This document shows positions 43,833-53,012 of a stretch of DNA of 64,000 nt, piece by piece. Made by a program: the position numbers and the translations under genes. Below the pieces are notes generated by a model. That model saw only the letters and a list, made by a program, of their open reading frames with translations. It was not told the origin of the DNA and did no database searches. Position 1 is the first letter of the stretch, and each line of letters starts with the position of its first letter. The stretch is from Marininema mesophilum (GTDB lineage: Bacteria; Bacillota; Bacilli; Thermoactinomycetales; DSM-45169), in assembly GCF_900106775.1 (NCBI RefSeq), contig NZ_FNNQ01000008.1, forward strand, positions 1-64,000. The letters run 5' to 3'.

Positions 43833-44774
43833 TTATTTGCCTTCGAGGCGAGCTAATCCCTTTTTATAATCCTTATCTTGAAGAGGAATAAATCCTACAT
43901 CGGAGACAAGTTGCTTCCCATCTTTTAGATAGAAGGAGAGGAATTCTTTAATCGCTTTATTTTCTGCCATTGTTTTCTTATCAGCGTAAACATAGATCAT
44001 ACGAGAGAGAGGGGCATAGCTACCATCTTTGATGGTTTTAACAGATGGAGCTACAGCTCCGTCACCATTGTCAACCTTTAGGGCATTCAATTTACTTTTA
44101 TTTTCCTTATAGTAGGAAAAGCCAAAATATCCTAGAGCGTACTCATCTCCCGCTACCCCTTTTACTAGGGTGTTATCGTCTTCGGACTGTGTATAATCCG
44201 TACGGCTCTTTCCTTCTTCACCTACAATAGCGCCTGTGAAATAGTCAAAGGTACCATCAGAAGTTCCAGGACCGTAAAGTTTAATCGGTTTATTCGGCCA
44301 GCTTGAACGAACATCTTTCCAGGTTTTCACCTTAGAATTGGGTTCCCAGATTTTTTTCAGTTCGTCTTTTGTAATGGATTTTGCGAAATTATTTTTTTTG
44401 TTAACCACTACAGAGATCCCATCAAAGGCTACTGGGATTTCCTTTGGCTCAAGCCCTGATTTTTTAGCAGCGGCCTTTTCATCATCTTTAATCAGACGAG
44501 AGGCATCGCTCAGGTCTGTTTCTTTTTTACTCCATTTTTGAAACCCAGCACCGGTTCCTGATTCAGCAACGGTGACATTAACACCAGGGTTTTTCTTCAT
44601 AAACTCTTCTGCTACTGCCTGGCTAATTGGGTATACCGTACTAGAACCATCGATTTTAATGGTACCAGTGAGTCCCTTCCCCTTTTCACTACCACCACCA
44701 GCATTCGATGAACAAGCAACAAGTGAAACGGATAGTATAAATGCACCCGCAACAGCCAAACCCTTCTTCCACAT
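43833..44774 (-). CDS. pstS: Phosphate-binding lipoprotein PstS
   Basis: 313 residues. The N-terminal lipoprotein signal ends in the lipobox SLVAC (Cys at about 21). The mature part has the phosphate-binding loops IKIDGSSTVYPISQAVAEEF and ESGTGAGFQKW, then GTSDGTFDYF. It captures phosphate outside the membrane for PstCAB. First gene of the operon, downstream of Pho-box-like repeats. Confidence 0.96.
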   Translation of the reverse strand: MWKKGLAVAGAFILSVSLVACSSNAGGGSEKGKGLTGTIKIDGSSTVYPISQAVAEEFMKKNPGVNVTVAESGTGAGFQKWSKKETDLSDASRLIKDDEKAAAKKSGLEPKEIPVAFDGISVVVNKKNNFAKSITKDELKKIWEPNSKVKTWKDVRSSWPNKPIKLYGPGTSDGTFDYFTGAIVGEEGKSRTDYTQSEDDNTLVKGVAGDEYALGYFGFSYYKENKSKLNALKVDNGDGAVAPSVKTIKDGSYAPLSRMIYVYADKKTMAENKAIKEFLSFYLKDGKQLVSDVGFIPLQDKDYKKGLARLEGK

Positions 44775-44826
44775 AACGTGTAACCCCCTAGAGTCGATGG
44801 AATCAATTATTCCTCTTTCATTGTCT

Positions 44827-44869
44827 ACTATAAAGAGTGTCTTTTGTACTAGAGTAAATGGATTGTAAA
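44827..44869 (-). promoter_or_regulatory. pstS promoter with PhoP (Pho box) repeats
   Basis: On the minus strand TTTACA (44869-44864), TTTACT (44858-44853) and ACAAAA (44847-44842) recur at 11-base steps, matching the TT(A/T/C)ACA-N5 repeats bound by PhoP. A TATAGT -10 element (44832-44827) follows with no good -35, as expected for an activated promoter. Confidence 0.75.
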
Positions 44870-44907
44870 GGTTTTATTAAGGCATCATTCCATTCCCTAA
44901 TATCCAT

Positions 44908-44931
44908 AAAAAAAAGAGCCCCTTAACGGGG
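44908..44931 (-). terminator. Terminator of phoPR
   Basis: CCCCGTTAAGGGG hairpin followed by CTCTTTTTTTT on the minus strand; the stem overlaps the phoR stop codon. Confidence 0.85.
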
Positions 44932-46665
44932 AAAACGGAGTGTAAATACCGTTTTCTTCCCTACTTGGCTCTCTACATCAATCGTTCCCCGATGGGCTTC
45001 TACCAAATGCTTTACAATCGCAAGCCCAAGGCCTGTCCCTCCTGAATCCCGGGATCTCGCCTTATCCACTCGATAAAAACGCTCAAAAATGCGCGGTAGA
45101 TCCTCGCTCGGAATCCCAACCCCCGTATCCTCCACTTGGAGCCACCAGCTCGTCTCTTCTAAACCGGTCGTAACCGTGATGCTTCCACCAGCAGGAGTAT
45201 ACGCCATCGCATTGGCAACGAGATTAATCACAATTTGTGAAAAACGATCAGGGTCTACGCGAACGACAAATTCTTGTTCTCCTTTGATATGTAATTGTAA
45301 ATCCTTTTTACGAAGCTCCTCCTCCATAGTTCTCACTGTAGGGCGAATCAAATCATCTACAATCACTTCTGCCACTTGAAGACGTACTTTACGCGATTCT
45401 ATTTTAGAAAGGTCTAAGAGATCACCGATCAATCGTTCAAGGCGCAAACTTTCGTGATGGATAATCTCTAGGAACTCGCGCCTCATAGCAGGGTCATCTA
45501 CCGCTCCATCCAGTAATGTTTCAGCAAAACCTCGTAAAGAGGTAACAGGGGTTTTTAATTCATGAGATACATTGGCCACAAACTCTGTACGGAGCTTCTC
45601 TAGGTAACGGATGGGTGTAATGTCATGGAGTACAATCACGACTCCCATCCCCACCGTCTCACCACCCCAAATAGGTGTAAGTGAAGCTTCCAAAATTCGT
45701 TCTGTTGGAAAATATAAATGAAGCTCATCCCTGACAGACTCTCGTGATTCTTTACAATGGTTAACCAACCCATGTAGCTCATGAAATACAGGGAAATCGG
45801 ACAAGAATTTATTGATCAAGCTTGTCGACCCAAGATCAAATAACCTCTGCATCGCCTGATTAGCTACCGTGATCTTCTCTTCAGAATCCACCATCAAAAG
45901 ACCACTCTCCATCGTTTCAATCACACCGGTCAATCGGCGCTCACTCTTTCGGATGGTCTCCAACTGATACCGTAGCCCTGCCGCCATCCGATTGATCGCG
46001 GTAGCTAACCGTCCGATCTCATCTTGTTTTTTCACAGGAATACGGCGATGATACTTATTTCGTGCTACATCCACCGCCACCTGGGTAATCTCTTCAATCG
46101 GCCGCGTAATCCGCGAAGCTAACCGTGAGCTGACGAAAGCCGCCACTGTATAAGCAAGGACGAGACCGATAATCATTGAGACCCATACTTGGCGAAGAGA
46201 ATGATTAATGGTGCCCAGATTGACCGTGATCCGAAGAGCCCCTTTTCTCACTCCATCATAGTCGACAGGAACATAAACAGCCAATTGGTTATTGGTGACG
46301 ACGCGCTCAAAGGAACCCTGTTCCTTTTTCTGTAGGATCCGCTTAACAGCAGGAATTTTTTTTAAGTCTGTATTCTTCTCCTGATGTTGATGGGAGTCAC
46401 TTAACACATTTCCCTTACCATCCAGCAACGTCACGTGGGCACCCAGAGTTTGGCCATATAGTCTCGTCTGTCTACGAAAATTAGCCTTTCCTGGGGTTGT
46501 GCTCTCCCAATCCAAGCTTTTTGCCAACAACTGCCCTTCTTTTCCCATGCGTTCACCCAACGAGTCCGTATAGGCCGCTTTCATCAGGAAAGAAACAAAC
46601 AACCCTGTAATCAAAACGGAGAGGCCAGTTAGCCATAAAAAAGTGATAAACAGTCGCCCACGCAA
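44923..46665 (-). CDS. phoR: Phosphate-starvation sensor histidine kinase PhoR
   Basis: 580-residue membrane kinase: two transmembrane helices flanking an extracellular domain (about 30-150), HAMP (SRITRPIEEITQVAVDVAR), PAS domain, HisKA with the phosphoacceptor in FVANVSHELKTPVTSLRG, and HATPase with NLVANAMAYTP and GTGLGLAIVKHLVEAH. It phosphorylates PhoP under phosphate limitation. TTG start at 46665 with AAGGAGGG ten bases upstream, six bases after phoP. Confidence 0.95.
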   Translation of the reverse strand: MRGRLFITFLWLTGLSVLITGLFVSFLMKAAYTDSLGERMGKEGQLLAKSLDWESTTPGKANFRRQTRLYGQTLGAHVTLLDGKGNVLSDSHQHQEKNTDLKKIPAVKRILQKKEQGSFERVVTNNQLAVYVPVDYDGVRKGALRITVNLGTINHSLRQVWVSMIIGLVLAYTVAAFVSSRLASRITRPIEEITQVAVDVARNKYHRRIPVKKQDEIGRLATAINRMAAGLRYQLETIRKSERRLTGVIETMESGLLMVDSEEKITVANQAMQRLFDLGSTSLINKFLSDFPVFHELHGLVNHCKESRESVRDELHLYFPTERILEASLTPIWGGETVGMGVVIVLHDITPIRYLEKLRTEFVANVSHELKTPVTSLRGFAETLLDGAVDDPAMRREFLEIIHHESLRLERLIGDLLDLSKIESRKVRLQVAEVIVDDLIRPTVRTMEEELRKKDLQLHIKGEQEFVVRVDPDRFSQIVINLVANAMAYTPAGGSITVTTGLEETSWWLQVEDTGVGIPSEDLPRIFERFYRVDKARSRDSGGTGLGLAIVKHLVEAHRGTIDVESQVGKKTVFTLRFPR

Positions 46666-46671
46666 AGAATT

Positions 46672-47382
46672 TCAACCCTCCTTAGGGCCTTCAAATTTGT
46701 ATCCAATCCCCCGTACCGTTTTAATATAAACAGGATTTCGCGAATCCTCCTCCACCTTTTCCCGTAAGTGGCTGACATGGACATCAACGATACGCGTATC
46801 CCCAATATAGTCATAATCCCAAACAGCATTGAGTAATTGGTCCCGAGATAATACCTTCCCTCGATGATTCGCTAAATAGATCAAGAGTTCAAATTCCTTT
46901 GGTGTAAGGTCAATCATTCGCTGACGATGGTGCACTTCGTAACCATCAAGATCGATGGTTAGCTCACCTATTTGCAAAAATTGCTTCGATGAATCCTCAT
47001 CGTTTTGCCGAAGGGCTTCCATCCGACGAAAGATCGCCTTTACTCGTGCGGTCAGTTCTCGCGGACTAAAGGGCTTTGTCATATAGTCATCTGCCCCTAG
47101 TTCAAGGCCCAGAACTTTATCAAACTCTTCGGTTTTTGCAGTGAGCATAAGGATCGGCAGATGATGGCTATGTGCTCGTACTTGTTTACAAACTTCAAGA
47201 CCATCCACTTTAGGGAGCATGAGATCAAGTATTAGAAGATCGGGTTGATCTTCTTTTATTTTGGCAAGAGCAGCCTCTCCGTCAGCTGCTACAAGCACTT
47301 GAAAACCTTCTTTTTCCAAGTTGAATTGAACTAGTTTGATGATGGAAGGTTCATCATCGACGACCAATACCTTTTTGCTCAT
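46672..47382 (-). CDS. phoP: Phosphate response regulator PhoP
   Basis: 236-residue OmpR-type regulator. The receiver has the acidic pair in VLVVDDEPS, phosphoacceptor in LLILDLMLPKVDG and Lys in MTKPFSPREL. The C-terminal winged helix has LTPKEFELLIYLANHRGKVLSRDQLL and RIVDVHVSHLREKVE. It binds TT(A/T/C)ACA repeats and activates pst genes. ATG 47382 follows GCGGAGGATGG. Its neighbour mdh upstream matches B. subtilis. Confidence 0.96.
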   Translation of the reverse strand: MSKKVLVVDDEPSIIKLVQFNLEKEGFQVLVAADGEAALAKIKEDQPDLLILDLMLPKVDGLEVCKQVRAHSHHLPILMLTAKTEEFDKVLGLELGADDYMTKPFSPRELTARVKAIFRRMEALRQNDEDSSKQFLQIGELTIDLDGYEVHHRQRMIDLTPKEFELLIYLANHRGKVLSRDQLLNAVWDYDYIGDTRIVDVHVSHLREKVEEDSRNPVYIKTVRGIGYKFEGPKEG

Positions 47383-47579
47383 TTTTCCATCCTCCGCTTT
47401 CGGTTTTGGAAATCTTATCTATTCATCATGGTACATGGTTTACTCTCCCTTCGTAAAGACCCTAAGAGTGGAAGGAAAACCACCAAATAGCAAAATAAAA
47501 AAGGAATATCCATAGCATTCTCCATACAGGACGTTCCTTATCGATTAGATGTTATATATTTTAAATGACAATCCAATCA

Positions 47580-47593
47580 TGATAGCGCTTACA
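47580..47593 (-). promoter_or_regulatory. cre-like site upstream of phoPR
   Basis: TGATAGCGCTTACA fits the CcpA cre consensus TGWAARCGYTWNCW with one mismatch. It lies between the mdh terminator and phoP. phoPR is CcpA-repressed in B. subtilis, so the site is plausible. Confidence 0.45.
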
Positions 47594-47606
47594 TATTCAA
47601 GGATGG

Positions 47607-47635
47607 AAAAGGACTCGGGTTACCCGAGCCCTTTT
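47607..47635 (-). terminator. Terminator of citZ-icd-mdh
   Basis: GGGCTCGGGTAACCCGAGTCC hairpin followed by a T-rich tract on the minus strand, about 12 bases past the mdh stop. Confidence 0.9.
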
Positions 47636-47646
47636 AGACTGCAATA

Positions 47647-48585
47647 TCAGTTTAATACTTTCATTACGGTGCGAACAGAATCCACAGACTTGTCCAAGGC
47701 TGCTTTTTCTTCAGCAGTCAGATCCAATTCGATGATCTGCTCAAGACCGTTGCCACCGAGGACAACAGGTACGCCCAGGTACATATTCTTATAGCCATAC
47801 TCACCTTCAAGGTAAGCAATAGCAGGCAAGACGCGACGCTTGTCTTTTAAAATCGCTTCTGCCATCTGAACGAGGGATGCTGCTGGTGCATAGTAAGCAC
47901 TACCATTACCGAGGAGTCCTACGATCTCTCCACCACCCTTACGAGTGCGTTCAACAATGGCTTCTAGGCGATCTTCAGGCAACCATTTGCTAAGGGGAAT
48001 ACCACCAGCGTAGGAGTAGCGAACGAGAGGGATCATGTCGTCGCCATGACCACCTAAAACAAAACCTGTCACATCTTCTACGGACAAGTTAAGCTCTTGT
48101 GCCACAAAAGTACGGAACCGTGCGGTGTCCAATACACCCGATTGTCCAATAACCCGATGTTTTGGGAAGCCAGAAGTACGGAACACTTCATAGGTCATCG
48201 CATCGACAGGGTTCGTTAAAACAAGAATGATGGTTTCTGGAGAATACTTTACGATTTGCTCTGTAACTGCACGCATCACTTTTGCATTGGTGCTTACGAG
48301 ATCGTCCCGGCTCATGCCTGGTTTTCGTGCAATCCCTGCGGTGATAATAACAACATCAGAATCAGCGGTATCTGCATAATCCACAGTACCGATAATGTTG
48401 GCATCAAAGCCCTCTACAGGAGATGCTTCCAACATATCGAGCGCTTTCCCTTTAGTAGGACCTTCAGCTTGCGGGATATCGACAAGTACAACATCTCCCA
48501 ATTCTTTTTGGGCCAACATCAGCGCTGTTGTAGCCCCAGTAAAACCACTACCAATGACAGAGATCTTTCTTCTGCGGATAGACAT
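47647..48585 (-). CDS. mdh: Malate dehydrogenase
   Basis: 312-residue lactate/malate dehydrogenase-type enzyme with NAD motif ISVIGSGFTGATTA, substrate Arg loop IARKPGMSRDDL, NPVDAMTY and catalytic His in FVLGGHGDDMIPL. It oxidises malate to oxaloacetate in the TCA cycle. ATG 48585 follows GGAGGTAATGTAAC. Third gene of citZ-icd-mdh, the same order as in B. subtilis. Confidence 0.97.
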   Translation of the reverse strand: MSIRRRKISVIGSGFTGATTALMLAQKELGDVVLVDIPQAEGPTKGKALDMLEASPVEGFDANIIGTVDYADTADSDVVIITAGIARKPGMSRDDLVSTNAKVMRAVTEQIVKYSPETIILVLTNPVDAMTYEVFRTSGFPKHRVIGQSGVLDTARFRTFVAQELNLSVEDVTGFVLGGHGDDMIPLVRYSYAGGIPLSKWLPEDRLEAIVERTRKGGGEIVGLLGNGSAYYAPAASLVQMAEAILKDKRRVLPAIAYLEGEYGYKNMYLGVPVVLGGNGLEQIIELDLTAEEKAALDKSVDSVRTVMKVLN

Positions 48586-48619
48586 GTTACATTACCTCCC
48601 GATTATATCCGTTAAATGA

Positions 48620-49906
48620 TTACAGGTTTTCGATTAGCTTAGTCGCAAACTCAGAACATTTTAGCTCTTGAGCGCCATCCATCAAGCGTGCAAAATCATA
48701 GGTGACCGTTTTCTGTCCAATGGTTTTATCCATTGCACGATAAATACGATCAGCCGCTTCTTGCCAGCCAAGATGTTCTAACATCAAAACACCAGAAAGG
48801 ATTACAGAGCCAGGGTTCACTTTGTCCATACCTGCATATTTTGGAGCGGTACCGTGGGTTGCTTCAAAAATAGCATGACCACTTTCAAAGTTGATGTTCG
48901 CACCCGGTGCAATACCAATTCCACCAACCTGAGCAGCAAGTGCATCAGAAATATAGTCTCCGTTTAGGTTAAGTGTAGCGATCACATCGTACTCAGCCGG
49001 ACGAGTCAGGATCTGCTGTAAGAAGGCATCTGCGATAGAATCCTTGACCAACAGTTTGCCAGCGGCCTCTGCTTCAGACTGAGCTTGGTTGGCTGCATCC
49101 ACGCCATGTTTATCTTTGACTTCATCGTAATCCCGCCAGGTGAAAACTTGGTCACGGAATTCTTTGTGAGCCAATTCGTAACCCCAGGCTTTGAAAGCAC
49201 CTTCAGTATATTTCATGATATTACCTTTATGAACGAGGGTCACACTCTTACGACCATGGTTTAGAGCATACTGAATCGCAGCACGGACTAAGCGCTCCGT
49301 ACCTTCCTTAGAAACCGGTTTAATACCGATACCAGAGGTTTCTGGGAAGCGAATCTTCTTCACACCCATCTCCTCTTGCATAAAACGAATCATTTTTTTA
49401 GCTTCTTCGGTTTCAGCTTCCCACTCAATCCCAGCATAGATGTCTTCGGAATTTTCCCGAAAAATCACCATATCCACCTGTTCTGGCCTTTTCACCGGAG
49501 AAGGTACCCCATTGAAGTACCGAACAGGACGGACACAGGCAAAGAGATCCAGCTCCTGACGAAGTGCTACGTTAAGGGAGCGAATCCCCCCACCTACGGG
49601 TGTAGTCAGAGGGCCCTTGATCGCTACATAGTACTCTTCGATCGCTTTTAAAGTCGCATCAGGAAGCCACTCGCTAAAACGATCATGGGCTTTTTCCCCA
49701 GCAAAGATTTCAAACCACTCGATCTTTTTCTTGGAACCGTATGCTTTTTCTACAGCAGCATCAAATACACGTTGAGCGGCAGCCCAGATATCCGATCCAA
49801 TCCCGTCTCCTTCAATGAAGGGAATGATCGGTTGATCGGGAACTTGAAGTTCGCCATTGTTTAGGGTAATTTTTTCTCCTGATTGAGGCGCTTCATACTG
49901 TGCCAT
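48620..49906 (-). CDS. icd: Isocitrate dehydrogenase (NADP)
   Basis: 428 residues, the usual size of bacillary NADP-ICD. Features are PFIEGDGIGSDIWAA, the substrate loop RENSEDIYAGIEWEAET with its Ser, LVHKGNIMKYTEGAFK and the cofactor region EATHGTAPKYAG. It decarboxylates isocitrate to 2-oxoglutarate. ATG 49906 has AGGAGAGTG upstream. Middle gene of the TCA operon. Confidence 0.97.
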   Translation of the reverse strand: MAQYEAPQSGEKITLNNGELQVPDQPIIPFIEGDGIGSDIWAAAQRVFDAAVEKAYGSKKKIEWFEIFAGEKAHDRFSEWLPDATLKAIEEYYVAIKGPLTTPVGGGIRSLNVALRQELDLFACVRPVRYFNGVPSPVKRPEQVDMVIFRENSEDIYAGIEWEAETEEAKKMIRFMQEEMGVKKIRFPETSGIGIKPVSKEGTERLVRAAIQYALNHGRKSVTLVHKGNIMKYTEGAFKAWGYELAHKEFRDQVFTWRDYDEVKDKHGVDAANQAQSEAEAAGKLLVKDSIADAFLQQILTRPAEYDVIATLNLNGDYISDALAAQVGGIGIAPGANINFESGHAIFEATHGTAPKYAGMDKVNPGSVILSGVLMLEHLGWQEAADRIYRAMDKTIGQKTVTYDFARLMDGAQELKCSEFATKLIENL

Positions 49907-49972
49907 GTAATCACTCTCCTGATTGTTGATCCATTTGTGATTCGCTTCTATGTGTTTTCTCTCTGTGGAAAG

Positions 49973-51085
49973 TCAGCGCTCATCGATTGGAATATACTTT
50001 TGGTTGGTTGGGCCAACATAGTCTGCACGCGGTCGGATGAGACGGTTATCCCCATACTGTTCCAAGATGTGAGCAGTCCAACCCGATATCCGGCTGATCG
50101 CAAAAATCGGGGTAAATAAGTTGAGAGGAATTCCAAGGTAATAGTAGGTAGACGCAGAGTAGAAGTCCACATTGGGCTTAAGGCCTTTTTCAGCTTGAAC
50201 GATTTCGTCAATTTTGATGGACATCTCGTACCATTTTGTGTCACCTGTTTGCTCACCCAACTGACGGGACATTTCACGAAGATGCTTGGCGCGTGGATCT
50301 CCATCTTTGTACACGCGATGGCCAAAGCCCATGATCTTTTCTTTGTTTGCCAATCTCTGTTCGATCACTTCTGGTGCACGCTCAACACTACCAATTTCCT
50401 CCAAGGTACGCATGACTTGCTCGTTCGCACCTCCGTGTAGAGGTCCCTTCAATGCACTGATCGCTGCGGTGACAGCAGAGTACAGGTCTGTCAAGGTTGC
50501 GGTCGTTACACGAGCAGCGAAGGTAGATGCATTCAACTCATGGTCTGCATGGAGGATCAACGCTTTGTCAATCGCTTCTACAGCGACGGGGGATGGCTCT
50601 TCTCCATGAAGCATATAAACAAAGTTTTGGGCAAAGTCATACTCAGGATGAGGAGCTACTGGCTCCAACCCTTTTCCAATCCGATACAATGCAGCAACAA
50701 TCGTTGGCATTTTAGCGGTAAGGCTGACTGCTTTTTTGTAGTTACCTTCAACGGTCTTGTCCTCTGGATTGTCATCATATAGTCCAAGTGCAGATACAGC
50801 AGTACGTAGCGCTGCCATTGGATGTGCATCCCTTGGATATGCTTTCAACTGAGCCAGAACAGCTTCAGGTACTGGAGCCTCCTGGGATAGTTCTTTTTTG
50901 AGTTGAGCCAGCTCTTCCCGATTAGGAAGATGGCCTTTCCAAAGAAGATAAGCTGTCTCCTCGAAGTTCGCCTTCTCTGTCAATTCGTCGATGTTGAACC
51001 CTCTATAGGTGAGTACCCCATCAATTATTGAGCTGATCTGGGAAGTTAGAGCAACGATACCCTCCAATCCTTTTGCAACCGACAC
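49973..51085 (-). CDS. citZ: Citrate synthase
   Basis: 370-residue short-type citrate synthase with LTYRGFNIDELTEKANFEETAYLLW, catalytic His in LHADHELNASTFAARV, LHGGANEQVM, GFGHRVYKDGDPRA and catalytic Asp in NVDFYSASTYY. It condenses oxaloacetate and acetyl-CoA. GTG start at 51085 with AAAGGAGAG upstream. First gene of citZ-icd-mdh, preceded by a structured leader. Confidence 0.97.
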   Translation of the reverse strand: MSVAKGLEGIVALTSQISSIIDGVLTYRGFNIDELTEKANFEETAYLLWKGHLPNREELAQLKKELSQEAPVPEAVLAQLKAYPRDAHPMAALRTAVSALGLYDDNPEDKTVEGNYKKAVSLTAKMPTIVAALYRIGKGLEPVAPHPEYDFAQNFVYMLHGEEPSPVAVEAIDKALILHADHELNASTFAARVTTATLTDLYSAVTAAISALKGPLHGGANEQVMRTLEEIGSVERAPEVIEQRLANKEKIMGFGHRVYKDGDPRAKHLREMSRQLGEQTGDTKWYEMSIKIDEIVQAEKGLKPNVDFYSASTYYYLGIPLNLFTPIFAISRISGWTAHILEQYGDNRLIRPRADYVGPTNQKYIPIDER

Positions 51086-51126
51086 AACGATCTCTCCTTT
51101 ACTTCATTAAGGTATGGTATTCCGGG

Positions 51127-51226
51127 CACAAGGTAATCCCTCCTTGCCTTGTGGGAAGGAAAGATTACAGTTTTTATAAGTATGAAGGCGAAGCGCTTAC
51201 GAATGCGGGAAAGGTTGCATTCGTAA
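51127..51226 (-). promoter_or_regulatory. Structured citZ leader: two inverted repeats
   Basis: A perfect 10-base inverted repeat TTACGAATGC/GCATTCGTAA with a 10-base loop (51197-51226) and a 7-base repeat CACAAGG/CCTTGTG (51127-51153) whose loop holds an AAGGAGG-like string. Neither is followed by a T-run, so simple termination is unlikely. Function unproven. Confidence 0.5.
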
Positions 51227-51410
51227 TCTGTACACAGGCGCTCCGCATGAAAGTTGAAGTAAAAGAACCGCTTTCGACGCAATGGTCTGCATCAGCTCGA
51301 TTACTTAATAACTAACTGCTTTTGGGTGCCCCGTTTCGCCTATACCAGTGTACCACAAAAAAAAACGTTTCGTACACGGAGTAAGTCTATTTCCGCCATT
51401 GAATAGTCAT

Positions 51411-51500
51411 ACCCTTTTGACACTCCCATGCCTGAAGGCTGGGGGTTCTTGAGAGCTCCCATCTACTGACGGGATCATCTCCAAGCATAGACGGTCTGCC
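51411..51500 (-). mobile_element. Solo IS605-type right-end relic
   Basis: Minus-strand string CCCGTCAGTAGATGGGAGCTC then TCAAGAACCCCCAGCC matches the right end of the tnpB relic near 38.5 kb (same CAGTAGAyGGGAGyTCyCAAGAA core). No tnpB coding is left beside it. It lies in the intergenic gap between citZ and ytvI. Confidence 0.65.
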
Positions 51501-51639
51501 CGACCCCTTCTCGCAAAAAATAAGCCACAAATTACCATATAAAGAATGGAGTCCCTTTCTTAGCTTGAATTAATACGATTCCAGGGATTTAATCTTCAAG
51601 CTGAAAGGGCAAAGATCAACATTATAGTGTTATCAGCAT

Positions 51640-51720
51640 CATTTTTATATATTATTTTTTGTATTTATATAAAAATATATTAAATATATAAAATAATATT
51701 ATTAATAATCAACTTTTAAT
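51640..51720. other. Extremely AT-rich intergenic tract
   Basis: About 80 bases almost without G or C (runs of TATAT, AAATATA, AATAATATTATTAATAAT) upstream of ytvI. A possible promoter (TTGAAT near 51719, GATAAA near 51746) follows. It could act as an UP element or a nucleoid-protein site. The rest of the 51227-51839 gap holds only the right-end relic and no gene I can support. Confidence 0.5.
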
Positions 51721-51839
51721 TGAATACCCGTTTCGTGAAAAACATGATAAACTGAGCACATCTTTAATTGACCTTCTGGTTGTACATATACCTTAAGGGG
51801 AATGCTGGAAGAAACTACGTTAAAGGAGGAGCGAGACGT

Positions 51840-53000
51840 TTGAATCGAGATGTTAGCTGGCCCATCGCTCGCGGTCTCCTTGTTATCGGGAGTATCATCG
51901 CAGGCTACTATATTCTATTGTTTGCTATGCCACTTATCTACCCCTTCCTCATCGGCTGGTTGATTGCCATGATAGCTGAACCCATTGTCCGTTGGTTGGA
52001 GAGACGCTATCGTGTTCCGCGATGGGCAGGTGTAACTATTACATTGCTTTTACTCATCGCAATATTAATCACCTTATTAACCTTGTTAGTATCTGAAATT
52101 GTCGTTTTTCTCATCCGACTATCGGATTGGATTCCTGCCTGGATCAATGATATCAATACGTATATCCTTACCACCTTTTTTAATGGACACTCTGAACTAA
52201 GCCGACTGATCGACAATATCCAAAGCTATCTTGAGAAAAATCCTCAGCAACGGTCCGAAATCGTCAACAGCATTCAAGACAATATTGGAATCGTCGCCAA
52301 CAAAGGTACCCAACTGATCACTGATATCATCGCAGGCATCGGGACCTTTTTAAGTAATCTTCCCTATTTTGCCATGGTATTGGTATTTTGTATACTTGCC
52401 GCATTTTTCATCGCCTTTGACTGGCCACGATTAAAACGAAGCTTACTAAGAATCACCCCTGATCATGTTCAACATACAGGTAGTTTGGTAATTACCGATC
52501 TGAAACGGGCACTCTTTGGCTTTATACGAGCCCAGCTCACCTTAGTAACCATCACAGGGATTCTTGTATGGGTCGGATTGATGATTATGGGGATCCGTTA
52601 CGTGATAACCATTGCGATAGTCACTGCAATCGTCGATTTACTTCCCTATCTAGGTGTAGGGTCTGTCTTGATCCCATGGTCCATTGTTCTACTGCTTACA
52701 GGTGATATCGAGCTCGGGATCGGATTAGCGATCCTTTACTTAATTATCATCCTTGTGCGCCAAACCATCGAACCTAAATTGGTAGCTACAAATATTGGGC
52801 TGAATCCGCTTTTCACCTTGTTCGCGCTCTTTGTCGGTCTTAAACTTTTGGGAGTTATCGGATTGATTGTAGGGCCTACACTGGCGGTTATCCTGATCGC
52901 TCTTTATCGCGCTAATGTATTTCGTGATTTATGGTTTTACATACGTCATGGGAGAACCCCCAATACAAAAGGTACCTCACAAATAAAAAGCCCTGATTAA
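51840..53000 (+). CDS. ytvI: Sporulation membrane protein YtvI (AI-2E transporter family)
   Basis: 386 residues, about eight membrane segments in the PerM/AI-2E layout: three N-terminal helices, a soluble amphipathic region (about 75-140) and a C-terminal helix cluster with IVDLLPYLGVGSVLIPWSI and RQTIEPKLVATNIGLNPL, the family signature. YtvI is associated with sporulation in bacilli; transported species unknown. TTG 51840 is preferred because AAAGGAGG lies ten bases upstream; the in-frame ATG at 51768 has none. Confidence 0.88.
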   Translation: MNRDVSWPIARGLLVIGSIIAGYYILLFAMPLIYPFLIGWLIAMIAEPIVRWLERRYRVPRWAGVTITLLLLIAILITLLTLLVSEIVVFLIRLSDWIPAWINDINTYILTTFFNGHSELSRLIDNIQSYLEKNPQQRSEIVNSIQDNIGIVANKGTQLITDIIAGIGTFLSNLPYFAMVLVFCILAAFFIAFDWPRLKRSLLRITPDHVQHTGSLVITDLKRALFGFIRAQLTLVTITGILVWVGLMIMGIRYVITIAIVTAIVDLLPYLGVGSVLIPWSIVLLLTGDIELGIGLAILYLIIILVRQTIEPKLVATNIGLNPLFTLFALFVGLKLLGVIGLIVGPTLAVILIALYRANVFRDLWFYIRHGRTPNTKGTSQIKSPD

Positions 53001-53012
53001 GGGCTTTTTATT
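52982..53012. terminator. Bidirectional terminator between ytvI and fxsA
   Basis: AATAAAAAGCCCT/AGGGCTTTTTATT hairpin overlapping the ytvI stop and the fxsA end; T-runs on both strands. Confidence 0.9.

Noticed and set aside
51181..51200. GAAGCGCTTACG as a cre site before citZ
   Set aside because: About four mismatches to the CcpA consensus; too weak to call.
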